Numbered from the stretch's first letter, positions 26,017-34,184 are shown. The stretch is 39,726 nucleotides of DNA from an uncultured Treponema sp. (GCA_946410085.1 CAMJZA010000030.1:1-39726); one strand, 5' to 3'. The notes: generated by a model from the letters alone, not told the origin. Numbers and translations are program-made.

Positions 26017-27402
26017 CTAGGCTTCCTTGAAGTCTGCGCCGATGGCTTCCATTACCGGGTAAAAGCGGGGGAAGCTGACCGAGCAGCATTCTGCCCGCCG
26101 TACCCTGACCTGCTCACCGCCAGTGAGCGCAAGGCCGAGACAGGCAAGCGACATGGCAACCCGGTGGTCATCGTAGCTTTCCGCTTCACCCCCGTGCAAT
26201 GTGAATGCCGGATTCCTGCTTCCGTCTGCCAGAAGCGGGGAGTGGCCGTGGATTACCATGTAATCCGGGCCGGTCTCTACGGATGCGCCGAGTTTGCCGA
26301 GTTCCTTCTGGAGCACTTCAATCCGGTCCGTCTCCTTCCGGCGGCAGACGGCAATATCCTCGAAGTAACAGTCTCCTTCGCAGAAGCAGGCGGCAACGGC
26401 AAGGGCACAGATTGCGTCGGGCAGACCGGACAGGTTTACGTGCAGCTGCCCGCCGGGACAGGACTCCGTGGAAAGGCGGCCAAGGCCGTTCCGGGCTTTC
26501 CTGCCGCCCCGGACGGTGAGCGTCGCCTTTTCCCTGTCTTCTTCTATGTCTGCGCCGAGCGAGTGCAGGATGGGGACAATGGCATCGTCCCCCTGTATGC
26601 CCGAAAAGTCCACGTTGTCTATCGTTATCTCGCTGTCGGTGAGCAGTGCGGCAATCAGCGGGAAGGCGACCGCCTCCCAGTCGCTGGGAACCCGTGCGTC
26701 AAAGGCGGGAAACACCCCCTTCCCCCTGACCGAGATGTGCCTGTAGTCGTCCGATATGCTGACCTCTGCGCCGACTTTTTCAAGCCATTTCTGCGTCATC
26801 GTCAGATAGGGCGTTTCCTTGGGGTCGGTCAGGGTCAGCTCCAGCTTTTCGTCGAGCCTGAGCGCTGCCATCATGAGGCCCGAGATATACTGGCTTGAGA
26901 CGCTGCCTTCCGTCGTCAGGCGGTAGGGCTTTTTGACCGGACCGCAGATAATCAGCGGGCAGCCGGTGCTTCCGGGGCGGGCAGTGTGGGCTTCCGCCCC
27001 CAGCTGTCTGAGGGCATCGACGACGTGGTTAACCGGCCGCCGCCGGATGCTTTCGTCTCCGGTAAACACGCTCCAGCCTTCCAGCGTTGCGGTGAGGGGA
27101 GAAAGAAAGTAGAGCAGGGAGCCGGAATTGCCGACGTTCACGACGTCATCGGGCAGGTGAAAGTGCGTTCCCGCACCCTGTACCGTCCAGCAGTCGTCTC
27201 CGCTCTTTCCGAAGTCGACACTCGCCCCCAGGAGGGGAATTGCCGCTGCCGTACTCCGGCAGTCTGCACTCGGCAGGGGATTGAAGATGTGCGACTCGCC
27301 TTCTGCCAGTGCGGCGAGGAGCAGTGCACGTATGGTGTGGGACTTGGATCCCGGAACCTGTATATGACCGGAAAGGGAGGAGTTACTGCTTATAATATCC
27401 AT
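26017..27402 (-). CDS. aroA: 3-phosphoshikimate 1-carboxyvinyltransferase (EPSP synthase)
   Basis: AroA joins shikimate 3-phosphate and phosphoenolpyruvate in the shikimate pathway to aromatic amino acids. The 461-residue protein has the SxxxxHxxR-type opening PGSKSHTIRALLLAALAEG, the substrate-binding SSQYISGLMMAA, the catalytic-Asp region LPDAICALAV, RRKETDRIEVL and the YDDHRVAM motif. The usual N-A-G-T-A-M-R loop is GNSGSLLYF, which is a divergent form; the nearby RRRP could supply the PEP-binding arginine. The start codon at 27402 is placed six bases after a -10 box. The downstream glycosyltransferase is coupled by one base. Confidence 0.95.
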   Translation of the reverse strand: MDIISSNSSLSGHIQVPGSKSHTIRALLLAALAEGESHIFNPLPSADCRSTAAAIPLLGASVDFGKSGDDCWTVQGAGTHFHLPDDVVNVGNSGSLLYFLSPLTATLEGWSVFTGDESIRRRPVNHVVDALRQLGAEAHTARPGSTGCPLIICGPVKKPYRLTTEGSVSSQYISGLMMAALRLDEKLELTLTDPKETPYLTMTQKWLEKVGAEVSISDDYRHISVRGKGVFPAFDARVPSDWEAVAFPLIAALLTDSEITIDNVDFSGIQGDDAIVPILHSLGADIEEDREKATLTVRGGRKARNGLGRLSTESCPGGQLHVNLSGLPDAICALAVAACFCEGDCYFEDIAVCRRKETDRIEVLQKELGKLGASVETGPDYMVIHGHSPLLADGSRNPAFTLHGGEAESYDDHRVAMSLACLGLALTGGEQVRVRRAECCSVSFPRFYPVMEAIGADFKEA

Positions 27403-27408
27403 GCCGTA

Positions 27409-27437
27409 AGGCTACCACAAAGCGGCGCGATGGGCAA
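27409..27437 (-). promoter_or_regulatory. Promoter of aroA, predicted leaderless
   Basis: On the minus strand TTGCCC (27437-27432) and TAGCCT (27414-27409) are 17 bp apart. Six bases separate the -10 from the ATG at 27402 and there is no Shine-Dalgarno site. Confidence 0.55.
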
Positions 27438-27474
27438 CCCGTTCGGAAATACACGGATGTTCGCCTGGAAATTC

Positions 27475-27645
27475 ATTTAAAACCCGGCTGAGTAGCATTT
27501 AAAAACTGGCCTGGTAACATTTAAAACCTAGCCTTGCAGCGTTTAAAACCTAGCCTTGCAGCGTTTAAAACCTAGCCTTGCAACATTTAAAACCTAGCCT
27601 TGCAACGTTTAAAACCTGGCCTTGCAGCGTTTAAAACCCGTCCGG
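27475..27645. repeat. Array of 22-bp tandem repeats, seven full copies and one partial
   Basis: Head-to-tail units start at 27475, 27497, 27519, 27541, 27563, 27585, 27607 and 27629. The shared core is TTTAAAACCTAGCCTTGCA; copies 3-7 are almost identical and the outer ones diverge. The period is exactly 22 bp, about two helical turns, so each unit faces the same side of the DNA. It is not a multiple of three, so the array is unlikely to be coding. There are no spacers, so this is not CRISPR. It lies between the ParB-like gene and aroA, and looks like an iteron or other protein-binding array. Confidence 0.95.
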
Positions 27646-27652
27646 TTTTTAA
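27631..27652 (-). terminator. Probable terminator of the mrcA-parB-like operon
   Basis: TTAAAACC (27631-27638) and GGTTTTTAA (27644-27652) form an inverted repeat around CGTCC, with T runs on both strands. It starts 12 bases after the ParB-like stop codon and is built from the last, degenerate 22-bp repeat. Confidence 0.55.
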
Positions 27653-27663
27653 CGGCTGCAGGC

Positions 27664-28152
27664 TTACTGCATGAGATTCTGTGCTGCGGCATCCCCTGCA
27701 GCTGGCGGCGGTGGGGCGGGTGGCAGGGACGGCTTTTTCTTCTTCCCGGAGAAGCGGGCATGGAAGCAGCGGACAATGCGTTCAATAAGGTCTGCAAAAA
27801 AAGTGATGATCCGTGCGAAAAAAGACGGGTTCCGCAGCCTGCCAAGCCGCTCATAGCCTGCCATCAGTTCTTCATCGCTGAAGTCCTTGCGCTGGTTGTT
27901 TTCTTCCAGCTCCAGCTCCAGCTGCTGTACTTTGGGAACGCTCCTGTCCAGGACGACTGCATTTATCGTTTCCCAGCCGATTCCTTTTGCAGCCTCGAGC
28001 CGCCGCTGTCCGGCGACAAGTTCCATGTCTGCATTCAGCGTAATGGGATTCAGAAGCCCGTAGCTTTTCAGGCTGTCCTTCAGGCCTTCAAGGTCGCCCA
28101 GGTCCTGCCTGACCCGTTTCTTTACTTTTATGTCGCTTATCTTAACAAGCAT
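27664..28152 (-). CDS. Short ParB-like protein (N-terminal CTP-binding-type domain only) with amphipathic tail
   Basis: The first about 75 of 162 residues match the ParB/Spo0J N-terminal domain: ISDIKVKKRVRQDLGDLEGLKDSL, YGLLNPITLN, then GQRRLEAAKGIGW (48-60), the equivalent of the CTP-binding GERR motif. The central helix-turn-helix and the dimerisation domain of true ParB are missing. Instead there is an acidic linker, an aromatic and hydrophobic amphipathic stretch (110-131) ending in KKKK (137-140), and a proline run (141-150). This suggests membrane association, an inference. It has GGGAGGA five bases before the start and follows mrcA by 20 bp, so the two share an operon. A 22-bp repeat array lies just downstream. 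Confidence 0.78.
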   Translation of the reverse strand: MLVKISDIKVKKRVRQDLGDLEGLKDSLKSYGLLNPITLNADMELVAGQRRLEAAKGIGWETINAVVLDRSVPKVQQLELELEENNQRKDFSDEELMAGYERLGRLRNPSFFARIITFFADLIERIVRCFHARFSGKKKKPSLPPAPPPPAAGDAAAQNLMQ

Positions 28153-28172
28153 CGTTCCTCCCGTGCAGCCTG

Positions 28173-30911
28173 TCAGTCAAGCAGGCTGTTTCCGAAGTCT
28201 TCCGTTTCCCCGGTCTCTTCTTCCCCGTCAGTGCCGGGTACAGGAACAGCGTCCGGGGATTCTGCATCCGTATCTGTCCTGTTCGTTTCCTGCCTGTCAC
28301 CTGCCTGTCTCCTGTTGAAGATTCTCCAGAATCCTGACGGAGCGGATCCGGATTCGTTGGAATCTTCCTCCTCCTCTTCTTCTTTGTGGACGGGCTTCCT
28401 GCTTTTGAGGAAGCGCAGATCCGGCAGGGAAAGGGCTCCGTCCGTACCGTTTTCTTCAAATTCAAAGGAGAAACCGGACTGATAGCGTTCTTTCTTGAGC
28501 CGCTGGATGCCGAGCGTCTTGCTCGCATTGTAGCTGTGGCGGGTACATTCCTGCGTCGGTTCCGTTCCCTGCAGGAAATAGCCCGTAACCTTATGGTCGC
28601 CGCAGGCTTCCGTCAGCAGGCCTCCGCTCACCGAACAGACTTCCAGCCTGACGACGCCTTCGGGAACACTGTCGGTAAAGGGCTTGTAACCCTTCCCCTT
28701 GTTTGCCTCGTGCATGAAGTCTCCCCAGGCGACTCCTGCCAGCGTTGAACCGGTCAGCGAGAGTCCGAGCGACTGACCCGGCCGGTCAAAGCCGAACCAG
28801 AAGGCTGCCGTATAGTAGGGGGTAAAGCCGACCGTCCAGGCATCCGCCCAGTTCTGGGTTGTTCCGGTTTTGCCTGCCGCAGGCATCGTAAAGTCGTCCC
28901 CGTTCATGTTCTTGAACTTGAACTTATTGCCGTAGCCTTTCCGTTTTCCGATGGTCCATGCGGTTGAATCGAAGTTTGACCCGTAATTCAGCGATCCCGT
29001 TTCAACGGTCTTTTTCAAGAGTTCCTGCATGATGAAGGCGGTGTCTTTGGAGATAATCTGTATGTTGTCGCCCTTCTTTTTCTGGGCATCGCGCAGTTCC
29101 TTTTCGGGATCCATCACGATGTTCCCGTTCCGGTCCTGTACGTTGCGTATTGCGATGGGCGTAACTTCCTTTCCGTTGTTTGCAAAGGTTGCAAATGCCT
29201 TTGCCATCTCAATCGGGCGGACGGAACAGACGCCGAGGCCGATGGGGTAGAGGGGCAGGAAGCTCCGTGATTCCAGTTCTCCCTGATCGATGCCGAGCAG
29301 GGCTGATGCACGGCTGATTGCCGCATCAAAGCCGATCGTGTCGAGTATCTTGAGCGAAGGAACGTTCATGGAGTGGGCAAGTGCGTACCAGAGCTGTACG
29401 TCCCCCTCCCAGACGCCCTTGAAGTCCTGGGGAATGTAGGGGGTTCCGTCGGCATTATGGAAGACGACCGGCGTGTCGCTGATGACGCTCGTCATCGTAT
29501 ACTGGCGGCTGTCAATCGCTGCCGAATAGTAGAGCGGCTTGAAGGTCGAACCCGGCTGGAGCTTGGACTGCACCGCCCTGATGAACTGGTTGGACTGGTC
29601 GTACTTGGAACCGCCGACAATTGCGTCAATGTAGCCCGTCGAGTTTTCCAGGGCAATCATCGTTCCTTCTATGGTCGTCTTTTCGGAGTTCTGCTGAATC
29701 ATCGCATTGCCCTTGTTGACCATCTCCGTTTTCAGGGTTTCTGCCCCGGTAACGAGGGAAAGTATGTCGATGATCGGGTTGATGTTCTCCCGGTAGTCCT
29801 TGAGGGCAAGGATTTCGTTGCGCTGGCTGCTCACCCGCAGGCTCGGCATGTTGAAAATGAGGCTGAGCAGGCTCGTCATGGGAATGTAGGTGTTGAAGTC
29901 GCTCTTCTTGCGGTTTGCCATCGTCCGCTTGTAGGCGGCATTCGCGTAGGCGATGTAGTCCTTCATGATTTCTTCCGCCGCATGCTGATGGCTCAGGTTC
30001 AGCGTCGTATTGACCGTGAAGCCGCCGGTGTAGATGTCATCGTCCCCGTAGAGCATGTCGCTCAGGGTCCGCCGGACGTACTCGGAGAACCAGGGGGCCT
30101 TGTCGTCGCGCATGGTATAGGCGGAACTGCTTGTCCTCGTGTAGTCGAAGGATGCCCAGTAGTCGTCGTAGCTTTCATTCGCTTCCTGTTCGGACAGGTA
30201 GCCTTCTTCGACCATTGCCGAGAGGACATAACGCTGGCGTTCCATCGCGATGTTCGTATGCTCGAAGGGATTGTAGTAGGCGGGGTTTGAAAGCTGGATG
30301 ACGAGGAGGGCGGCTTCCGCAGGGGTAATCTCCGTCGCACCGTGGCCGAAGTAGTACTTGCTCGCCGCATTTACGCCGTAGGTACCGCCGCCGAAGTAAA
30401 TCTTGTTCAGGTAGAGCTCAAGGATTTCATCCTTGGAATAGCGGCGCTCCATCTGAATGGCCCACCAGAGTTCCTTTATTTTCCTGACGGCCGATTTTTC
30501 GGTACGGTCGCAGTAGAGGGTTCCTGCAATCTGCTGGGTCAGCGTGGAACCGCCGCCGCGGGATTCATTCGTCAGGATTCCGATGACGGCGCGGATGATT
30601 GCCTTTGCCGAAAAGCCCCGGTGTTCGTAGAAAATCCGGTCTTCGCGGGTCAGGAGTGCGTCTATCATGATCTGGGGCAGCCTGTCAAGCGCAATCAGTT
30701 CCCGTTTTTCGTCGCTCGAGAACTCCGTAATCAGCTCCCCGTTTATATCCAGCAGCTTTGTCGGCAGGGCGGTCGTCAGGACCGTGAAATTTTCCGAATT
30801 CCGTATATTTGCAGTTCCGGCGAGTCCCGCCCCGAGCAGACCACCGAAAAGGGCGGCTCCCAAAAGGAGCAGGGGCAGCAGGACGAAGGGCCAGATTTTT
30901 TTACGTTCCAT
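28173..30911 (-). CDS. mrcA: Bifunctional penicillin-binding protein 1A (transglycosylase/transpeptidase)
   Basis: PBP1A polymerises and cross-links peptidoglycan in the periplasm. The 912-residue protein has a cytoplasmic MERKK tip and one transmembrane helix (about 8-32). The GT51 domain has EDRIFYEHRGF (catalytic Glu), GGSTLTQQ, RKIKELWWA and KDEILELYLNKIYFG. The transpeptidase domain has SxxK as PGSTFKP, SxN as HSMN and KTGTT. The last about 100 residues are strongly acidic and look disordered, an uncommon feature. A promoter ends nine bases before the start. The short ParB-like gene follows after 20 bp and probably shares the transcript. Confidence 0.95.
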   Translation of the reverse strand: MERKKIWPFVLLPLLLLGAALFGGLLGAGLAGTANIRNSENFTVLTTALPTKLLDINGELITEFSSDEKRELIALDRLPQIMIDALLTREDRIFYEHRGFSAKAIIRAVIGILTNESRGGGSTLTQQIAGTLYCDRTEKSAVRKIKELWWAIQMERRYSKDEILELYLNKIYFGGGTYGVNAASKYYFGHGATEITPAEAALLVIQLSNPAYYNPFEHTNIAMERQRYVLSAMVEEGYLSEQEANESYDDYWASFDYTRTSSSAYTMRDDKAPWFSEYVRRTLSDMLYGDDDIYTGGFTVNTTLNLSHQHAAEEIMKDYIAYANAAYKRTMANRKKSDFNTYIPMTSLLSLIFNMPSLRVSSQRNEILALKDYRENINPIIDILSLVTGAETLKTEMVNKGNAMIQQNSEKTTIEGTMIALENSTGYIDAIVGGSKYDQSNQFIRAVQSKLQPGSTFKPLYYSAAIDSRQYTMTSVISDTPVVFHNADGTPYIPQDFKGVWEGDVQLWYALAHSMNVPSLKILDTIGFDAAISRASALLGIDQGELESRSFLPLYPIGLGVCSVRPIEMAKAFATFANNGKEVTPIAIRNVQDRNGNIVMDPEKELRDAQKKKGDNIQIISKDTAFIMQELLKKTVETGSLNYGSNFDSTAWTIGKRKGYGNKFKFKNMNGDDFTMPAAGKTGTTQNWADAWTVGFTPYYTAAFWFGFDRPGQSLGLSLTGSTLAGVAWGDFMHEANKGKGYKPFTDSVPEGVVRLEVCSVSGGLLTEACGDHKVTGYFLQGTEPTQECTRHSYNASKTLGIQRLKKERYQSGFSFEFEENGTDGALSLPDLRFLKSRKPVHKEEEEEEDSNESGSAPSGFWRIFNRRQAGDRQETNRTDTDAESPDAVPVPGTDGEEETGETEDFGNSLLD

Positions 30912-30920
30912 AATCCCTTT

Positions 30921-30949
30921 ATAATAGGTAAAAAGCCCCTATTTGTCAA
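30921..30949 (-). promoter_or_regulatory. Promoter of mrcA, nearly leaderless
   Basis: On the minus strand a perfect TTGACA (30949-30944) and TATTAT (30926-30921) are 17 bp apart. Nine bases (AAAGGGATT) separate the -10 box from the ATG, so the leader is about three bases. The GGGA within it is too close to the ATG to act normally. Confidence 0.75.
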
Positions 30950-31011
30950 TGAAAGCGGAAGCCCCGCAGTGGGGAACATCGCACGGGCATTCCTGTGCCT
31001 GTGCGGGTTGT

Positions 31012-32109
31012 TTATTTAGACCAGTCCAGTTCCTGCCGGGCGGCTTCCCCGGTGTAGAAGGCGATCTGCTTTTCCGTCAGGGCCGCCATGTCGCTGCCCC
31101 CGTCGTAGTAGGCCTTGTACCATTCCGCGAGGATGCGGATACACTGGGTGTAGGAGAGCGTGGAATGCCAGCGGAGCATGGCCTGTGCCTTATCGCAGTT
31201 CACGCGGAGCAGGCCCGCCTCCCTGAAGGGGATGTTGCCGGTTATCCTGGAGGCCTTGCTCTTGTCCAGCCCCCATTCCCCGGCGAGGTCCTGGGTCAGC
31301 TCAAAGACGGTCGTGGGCTTCTCCCCGTTGGGGCCGAAGTTGAAGGGCTCCCCGTCCGGGCAGCGGCCGTCCGCGAGCTGCTGGCCGAGCGTCAGGTAGC
31401 CGCTCAGGGGTTCCATCACGTGCTGCCAGGGGCGGGTGGACTTGGGGCAGCGGATGCCGACGGTCTCGCCCTTGACGAATGCCTTCACGCAGTCCACGAC
31501 GATGCGGTCCTTGGCCCAGTCTCCGCCGCCGATGACGTTACCGGCCCGCCCTATGCCGAGCTTTATGTTGTCCATGTCCTTCAGGAATGAGTTCCAGTAA
31601 CATCGTATGACGAGTTCCGCCGCCCCCTTGGAGCCGGAGTATACGTCCTTGCCCCCGAGCGCGTCGTTCTCGCGGTAGCCCCAGAGCCATTCCACGTTCT
31701 GGTAGACCTTGTCGCTCGTGATGAGGACGCAGGTGCACTGCCAGTCCGCCGTCCGCAGGGCTTCCAGCACCGCCGCCGTCCCCATGACGTTCGCGCCGAC
31801 GGTCTCGAACGGCAGCTGGTAGGAGGTGGAGACAATCGCCTGCGCCGCCAGATGGAAGACGAAGTCGGGCCGTATTTCGTGTATGTACGCGCAGAGCTTG
31901 TCCTTGTCCTGTATGTCGCCGAATGTGTTGTGTATCCGCTTGTCCAGGCCGCAGACGTAGAACATCGCGGGATCGGTGGGAACGTCAAGCGAATATCCGT
32001 ATACGTCCGCGCCGAGCGAGAGCAGCCATGCGGACAGCCAGGCCCCCTTGAAGCCGGTGTTTCCGGTAACCAAGACCTTTTTTCCTTTATATATGCCGTT
32101 AAATGCCAT
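31012..32109 (-). CDS. rfbG: CDP-glucose 4,6-dehydratase
   Basis: The enzyme converts CDP-glucose to CDP-4-dehydro-6-deoxyglucose, the entry to 3,6-dideoxyhexoses and related surface sugars. The 365-residue protein is an extended SDR: the NAD-binding VTGNTGFKGAWL near residue 12, the FHLAAQAIV segment, and the catalytic YSGSK, with GRAGNVIGGGDWA and the RPWQHVMEPLSGYL motif characteristic of this subgroup. The usual partners (glucose-1-phosphate cytidylyltransferase and later dideoxysugar genes) are absent from the window. I chose ATG 32109: GGGGG lies about nine bases upstream and the dinucleotide-binding motif follows promptly. A longer frame to 32229 crosses the promoter. Confidence 0.92.
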   Translation of the reverse strand: MAFNGIYKGKKVLVTGNTGFKGAWLSAWLLSLGADVYGYSLDVPTDPAMFYVCGLDKRIHNTFGDIQDKDKLCAYIHEIRPDFVFHLAAQAIVSTSYQLPFETVGANVMGTAAVLEALRTADWQCTCVLITSDKVYQNVEWLWGYRENDALGGKDVYSGSKGAAELVIRCYWNSFLKDMDNIKLGIGRAGNVIGGGDWAKDRIVVDCVKAFVKGETVGIRCPKSTRPWQHVMEPLSGYLTLGQQLADGRCPDGEPFNFGPNGEKPTTVFELTQDLAGEWGLDKSKASRITGNIPFREAGLLRVNCDKAQAMLRWHSTLSYTQCIRILAEWYKAYYDGGSDMAALTEKQIAFYTGEAARQELDWSK

Positions 32110-32149
32110 CGTTTCGTACCCCCAGAAGAGCAGCACAGCTGCCGGTGCC

Positions 32150-32178
32150 AGTCTAGCATAAAGAAGTCGCTCTTGCAA
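32150..32178 (-). promoter_or_regulatory. Promoter of rfbG
   Basis: On the minus strand TTGCAA (32178-32173) and TAGACT (32155-32150) are 17 bp apart. The leader would be about 35 bases and contains a ribosome binding site. It faces away from the DUF2271 promoter. Confidence 0.65.
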
Positions 32179-32187
32179 GCTTTCGCC

Positions 32188-32216
32188 TTGACGTATGGCG
32201 GTACTGGCTGTATAGT
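32188..32216 (+). promoter_or_regulatory. Promoter of the accessory operon beginning with the DUF2271 gene
   Basis: TTGACG (32188-32193) and TATAGT (32211-32216) are 17 bp apart. The leader of about 45 bases ends in AAGGAGG. The -35 boxes of this and the divergent rfbG promoter are only nine bases apart, so shared regulation is possible. Confidence 0.75.
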
Positions 32217-32267
32217 CAGGGGTGATCAATGCTTCATCTGCCTATGGAAAGAAAAAGGAGGAACAGC

Positions 32268-32903
32268 ATGAAAAAGATGATGATGTTTGTTGCGATGATG
32301 ACAGTGCTTGCGGCGGCGTTCGCGCAGGAAGTCATCGTGTCGGTCGGTGCCGGCGGGCACTGGAAGGCCAAGAGCACCCCGCAATGCGTGGTGTGGCTTG
32401 AGGACGCGGCCGGCAATTTCATCCGCACCCTGTATGTCACCAACCGGGCCGGAAAGCGCAGCTGGCTGTTCGGCCCCAAGGAAGGCCGTCCCGAATCGCT
32501 TCCGGTCTGGTACCATGCGTCAAAGCACCAGGGCGCGGCAAAAGCGGATGCGTCCGGCGCAGTGGCTGCGTCGGAAAAGCTGGATGCCGTCACGAGCGCG
32601 ACACCCAAAGGCGGCTTCGTCTTCACGACGGAAACAGGCGGCAAGGCATGCCGGATACGGGCGGAATTCAATACGAGCTTTGACTACAACGACACGTACA
32701 CCAAGAAAAACAGCGGCGTGAACGGGCAGCCTTCCGTCGTCTACGGCGCGGACATACCGGAGGGCTTCGCGTCCGGCGAAATCTCTCTTTCTCTTCTGGG
32801 AACAGGTTCCCTTGACGGCAGCGATGGGGAGATTCATTCAGGAACGCCGGGGCTCACCACGGCACCGGAAATCGTCAAAAGCATCGAGGTGACGGCCAAA
32901 TGA
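32268..32903 (+). CDS. DUF2271-like exported protein
   Basis: The 211-residue protein begins with a signal peptide: a Lys-Lys n-region, a hydrophobic core and a cleavage site after AFA near residue 19. The mature part has a GGHWKAKSTPQCVVWLED stretch, SWLFGPKEGRPESLPVWY, a VTSATPKGGF motif near 105 and DGSDGEIHSGT near the end, which fits DUF2271 periplasmic proteins. These often occur near flavin-transfer (ApbE) or PepSY genes in other bacteria, but their function is not established and no such genes are here. AAGGAGG lies six bases upstream of the chosen ATG. Its stop overlaps the next start (ATGA). Confidence 0.82.
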   Translation: MKKMMMFVAMMTVLAAAFAQEVIVSVGAGGHWKAKSTPQCVVWLEDAAGNFIRTLYVTNRAGKRSWLFGPKEGRPESLPVWYHASKHQGAAKADASGAVAASEKLDAVTSATPKGGFVFTTETGGKACRIRAEFNTSFDYNDTYTKKNSGVNGQPSVVYGADIPEGFASGEISLSLLGTGSLDGSDGEIHSGTPGLTTAPEIVKSIEVTAK

Positions 32904-33769
32904 GAAAACAGCTGGAGACGGAACGCCTCCTTTTGCGCCCTTGGAAAGAAAGCGACGCGGAAAGCCTCTACGAATATGCGCAGAATCCCGCAGTCGGCCC
33001 GATAGCCGGCTGGCCGCCCCACAAGAGCGCTCAGGAAAGCCTGGATGTCATCAAAAACGTGCTCAACGGCCCGGAGTCATACGCCGTATGCCTGAAAGAA
33101 GACGGCAAGGCGATCGGCGCGATAGAGCTCAAGCTGAAGGGCCATACCGACCTGACCGAGCGCGACGACGAGTGCGAGCTGGGCTACTGGCTGGGAAAGC
33201 CCTTCTGGGGGCGGGGCCTCATGCCGGAGGCGGCGCGGGAACTGCTGCGCCATGCCTTTGAGGACTGCGGCATGAAGAAAGTCTGGTGCGGCTACTATGA
33301 CGGCAACACGAAGTCCAAGCGCGTGCAGGAAAAATGCGGCTTTGCTTACCAGCGGACGGACAAAGACGTTGACGTGCCGCTCATGCACGAAAAGCGGACG
33401 GCGCACGTGAGCTGCCTCACGAAGGAGCTGTACCTGAAGCAGTTCATCGCATACTGCGGCCTTGACTGCGCTCAGTGCGATGCCCGCATTGCGACGGTAA
33501 ACAACGACGACGAGCTTCGCGCCAAGGTCGCAAAAGAATGGTCTGAGCTGAACGGCGTGGACATTACGAGCGACATGATACACTGCGTTGGCTGCCGGAT
33601 AGAAGGGGTAAAAACGCCTTACTGCCAGTCCCTCTGCCCGATACGCCAGTGCGCCCGGGGCAAAGGCTTCAAGATTTGCAGTGACTGTGACGGCATGGAC
33701 CGCTGCGAGAAAGTCGGCGCGATTATCGGGAACAATGCGCTTGCACTGGACAACCTGAAGGGCTATTGA
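32900..33769 (+). CDS. GNAT N-acetyltransferase fused to a cysteine-rich DUF3795 domain
   Basis: Residues 1-170 are a RimJ/RimL-like GNAT fold: LETERLLLRPW at the start, GYWLGKPFWGRGLMPEA (96-111) for acetyl-CoA binding, and TKSKRVQEKCGF near 138-148. Residues about 180-285 are a DUF3795-type domain with YCGLDCAQC (185-193), the NNDDELRAKVAKEWSE segment and a set of eleven cysteines (186, 190, 193, 229, 232, 242, 246, 251, 260, 263, 269), suggesting metal binding. Both domains are usually separate proteins. Substrate and role are unknown. It is the second gene of a tight operon, overlapping the previous gene by four bases and starting the next after one base. Confidence 0.85.
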   Translation: MRKQLETERLLLRPWKESDAESLYEYAQNPAVGPIAGWPPHKSAQESLDVIKNVLNGPESYAVCLKEDGKAIGAIELKLKGHTDLTERDDECELGYWLGKPFWGRGLMPEAARELLRHAFEDCGMKKVWCGYYDGNTKSKRVQEKCGFAYQRTDKDVDVPLMHEKRTAHVSCLTKELYLKQFIAYCGLDCAQCDARIATVNNDDELRAKVAKEWSELNGVDITSDMIHCVGCRIEGVKTPYCQSLCPIRQCARGKGFKICSDCDGMDRCEKVGAIIGNNALALDNLKGY

Positions 33770-33770
33770 T

Positions 33771-34181
33771 ATGAAAGAACGCTTCAAATTCAACACGGTC
33801 GGGCTTTTTACCCGCGACAACAGGGCGACGGTCGAATTCTACACAAAGGCATTCGGCTTTAGCTGCGACTGGGACGGCATTCAGCCGAACGTGGAGATGT
33901 TCCTGGGCGGCATGAGGATAATCCTCTTTCCCCGCCCGGACTTTGAGAAGATGACTTCCCGCAGCTACCAGTACCCGGAAGGCTTCAACGGCACGATGGA
34001 GCTGGCACTTGACGTCCCCTGCTACGCCGACGTGGACAGGGAATACCAGAACGCGCTCGACAAGGGGGCAAAGTCCGTCCTTCCGCCGACGACGGAACCC
34101 TGGGGCCAGCGCACCTGCTACGTGGCGGACCCGGACGGCAACCTCATCGAGATAGGCTCGTTCACCAAGGAGCTTGGGTAA
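33771..34181 (+). CDS. VOC (glyoxalase/bleomycin-resistance) family protein
   Basis: The 136-residue protein has the two beta-alpha-beta-beta-beta halves of a vicinal-oxygen-chelate fold: NTVGLFTRDNRATVEFYTKAFGF at the start and a WGQRTCYVADPDGNLIEIGSF end, with the last Glu (IEIG) at the usual metal-ligand position. The family includes glyoxalases, dioxygenases and antibiotic-sequestering proteins; the substrate cannot be told. It starts one base after the GNAT-DUF3795 gene and is three bases before the next. Confidence 0.85.
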   Translation: MKERFKFNTVGLFTRDNRATVEFYTKAFGFSCDWDGIQPNVEMFLGGMRIILFPRPDFEKMTSRSYQYPEGFNGTMELALDVPCYADVDREYQNALDKGAKSVLPPTTEPWGQRTCYVADPDGNLIEIGSFTKELG

Positions 34182-34184
34182 GAC

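Noticed and set aside
27475..27645. CRISPR array
   Set aside because: The 22-bp units are directly contiguous with no spacers and no cas genes are nearby.
30950..31011. Terminator for rfbG
   Set aside because: Several GC-rich inverted segments (CCCC/GGGG, GCAC/GTGC) exist but none has a T run on the minus strand.
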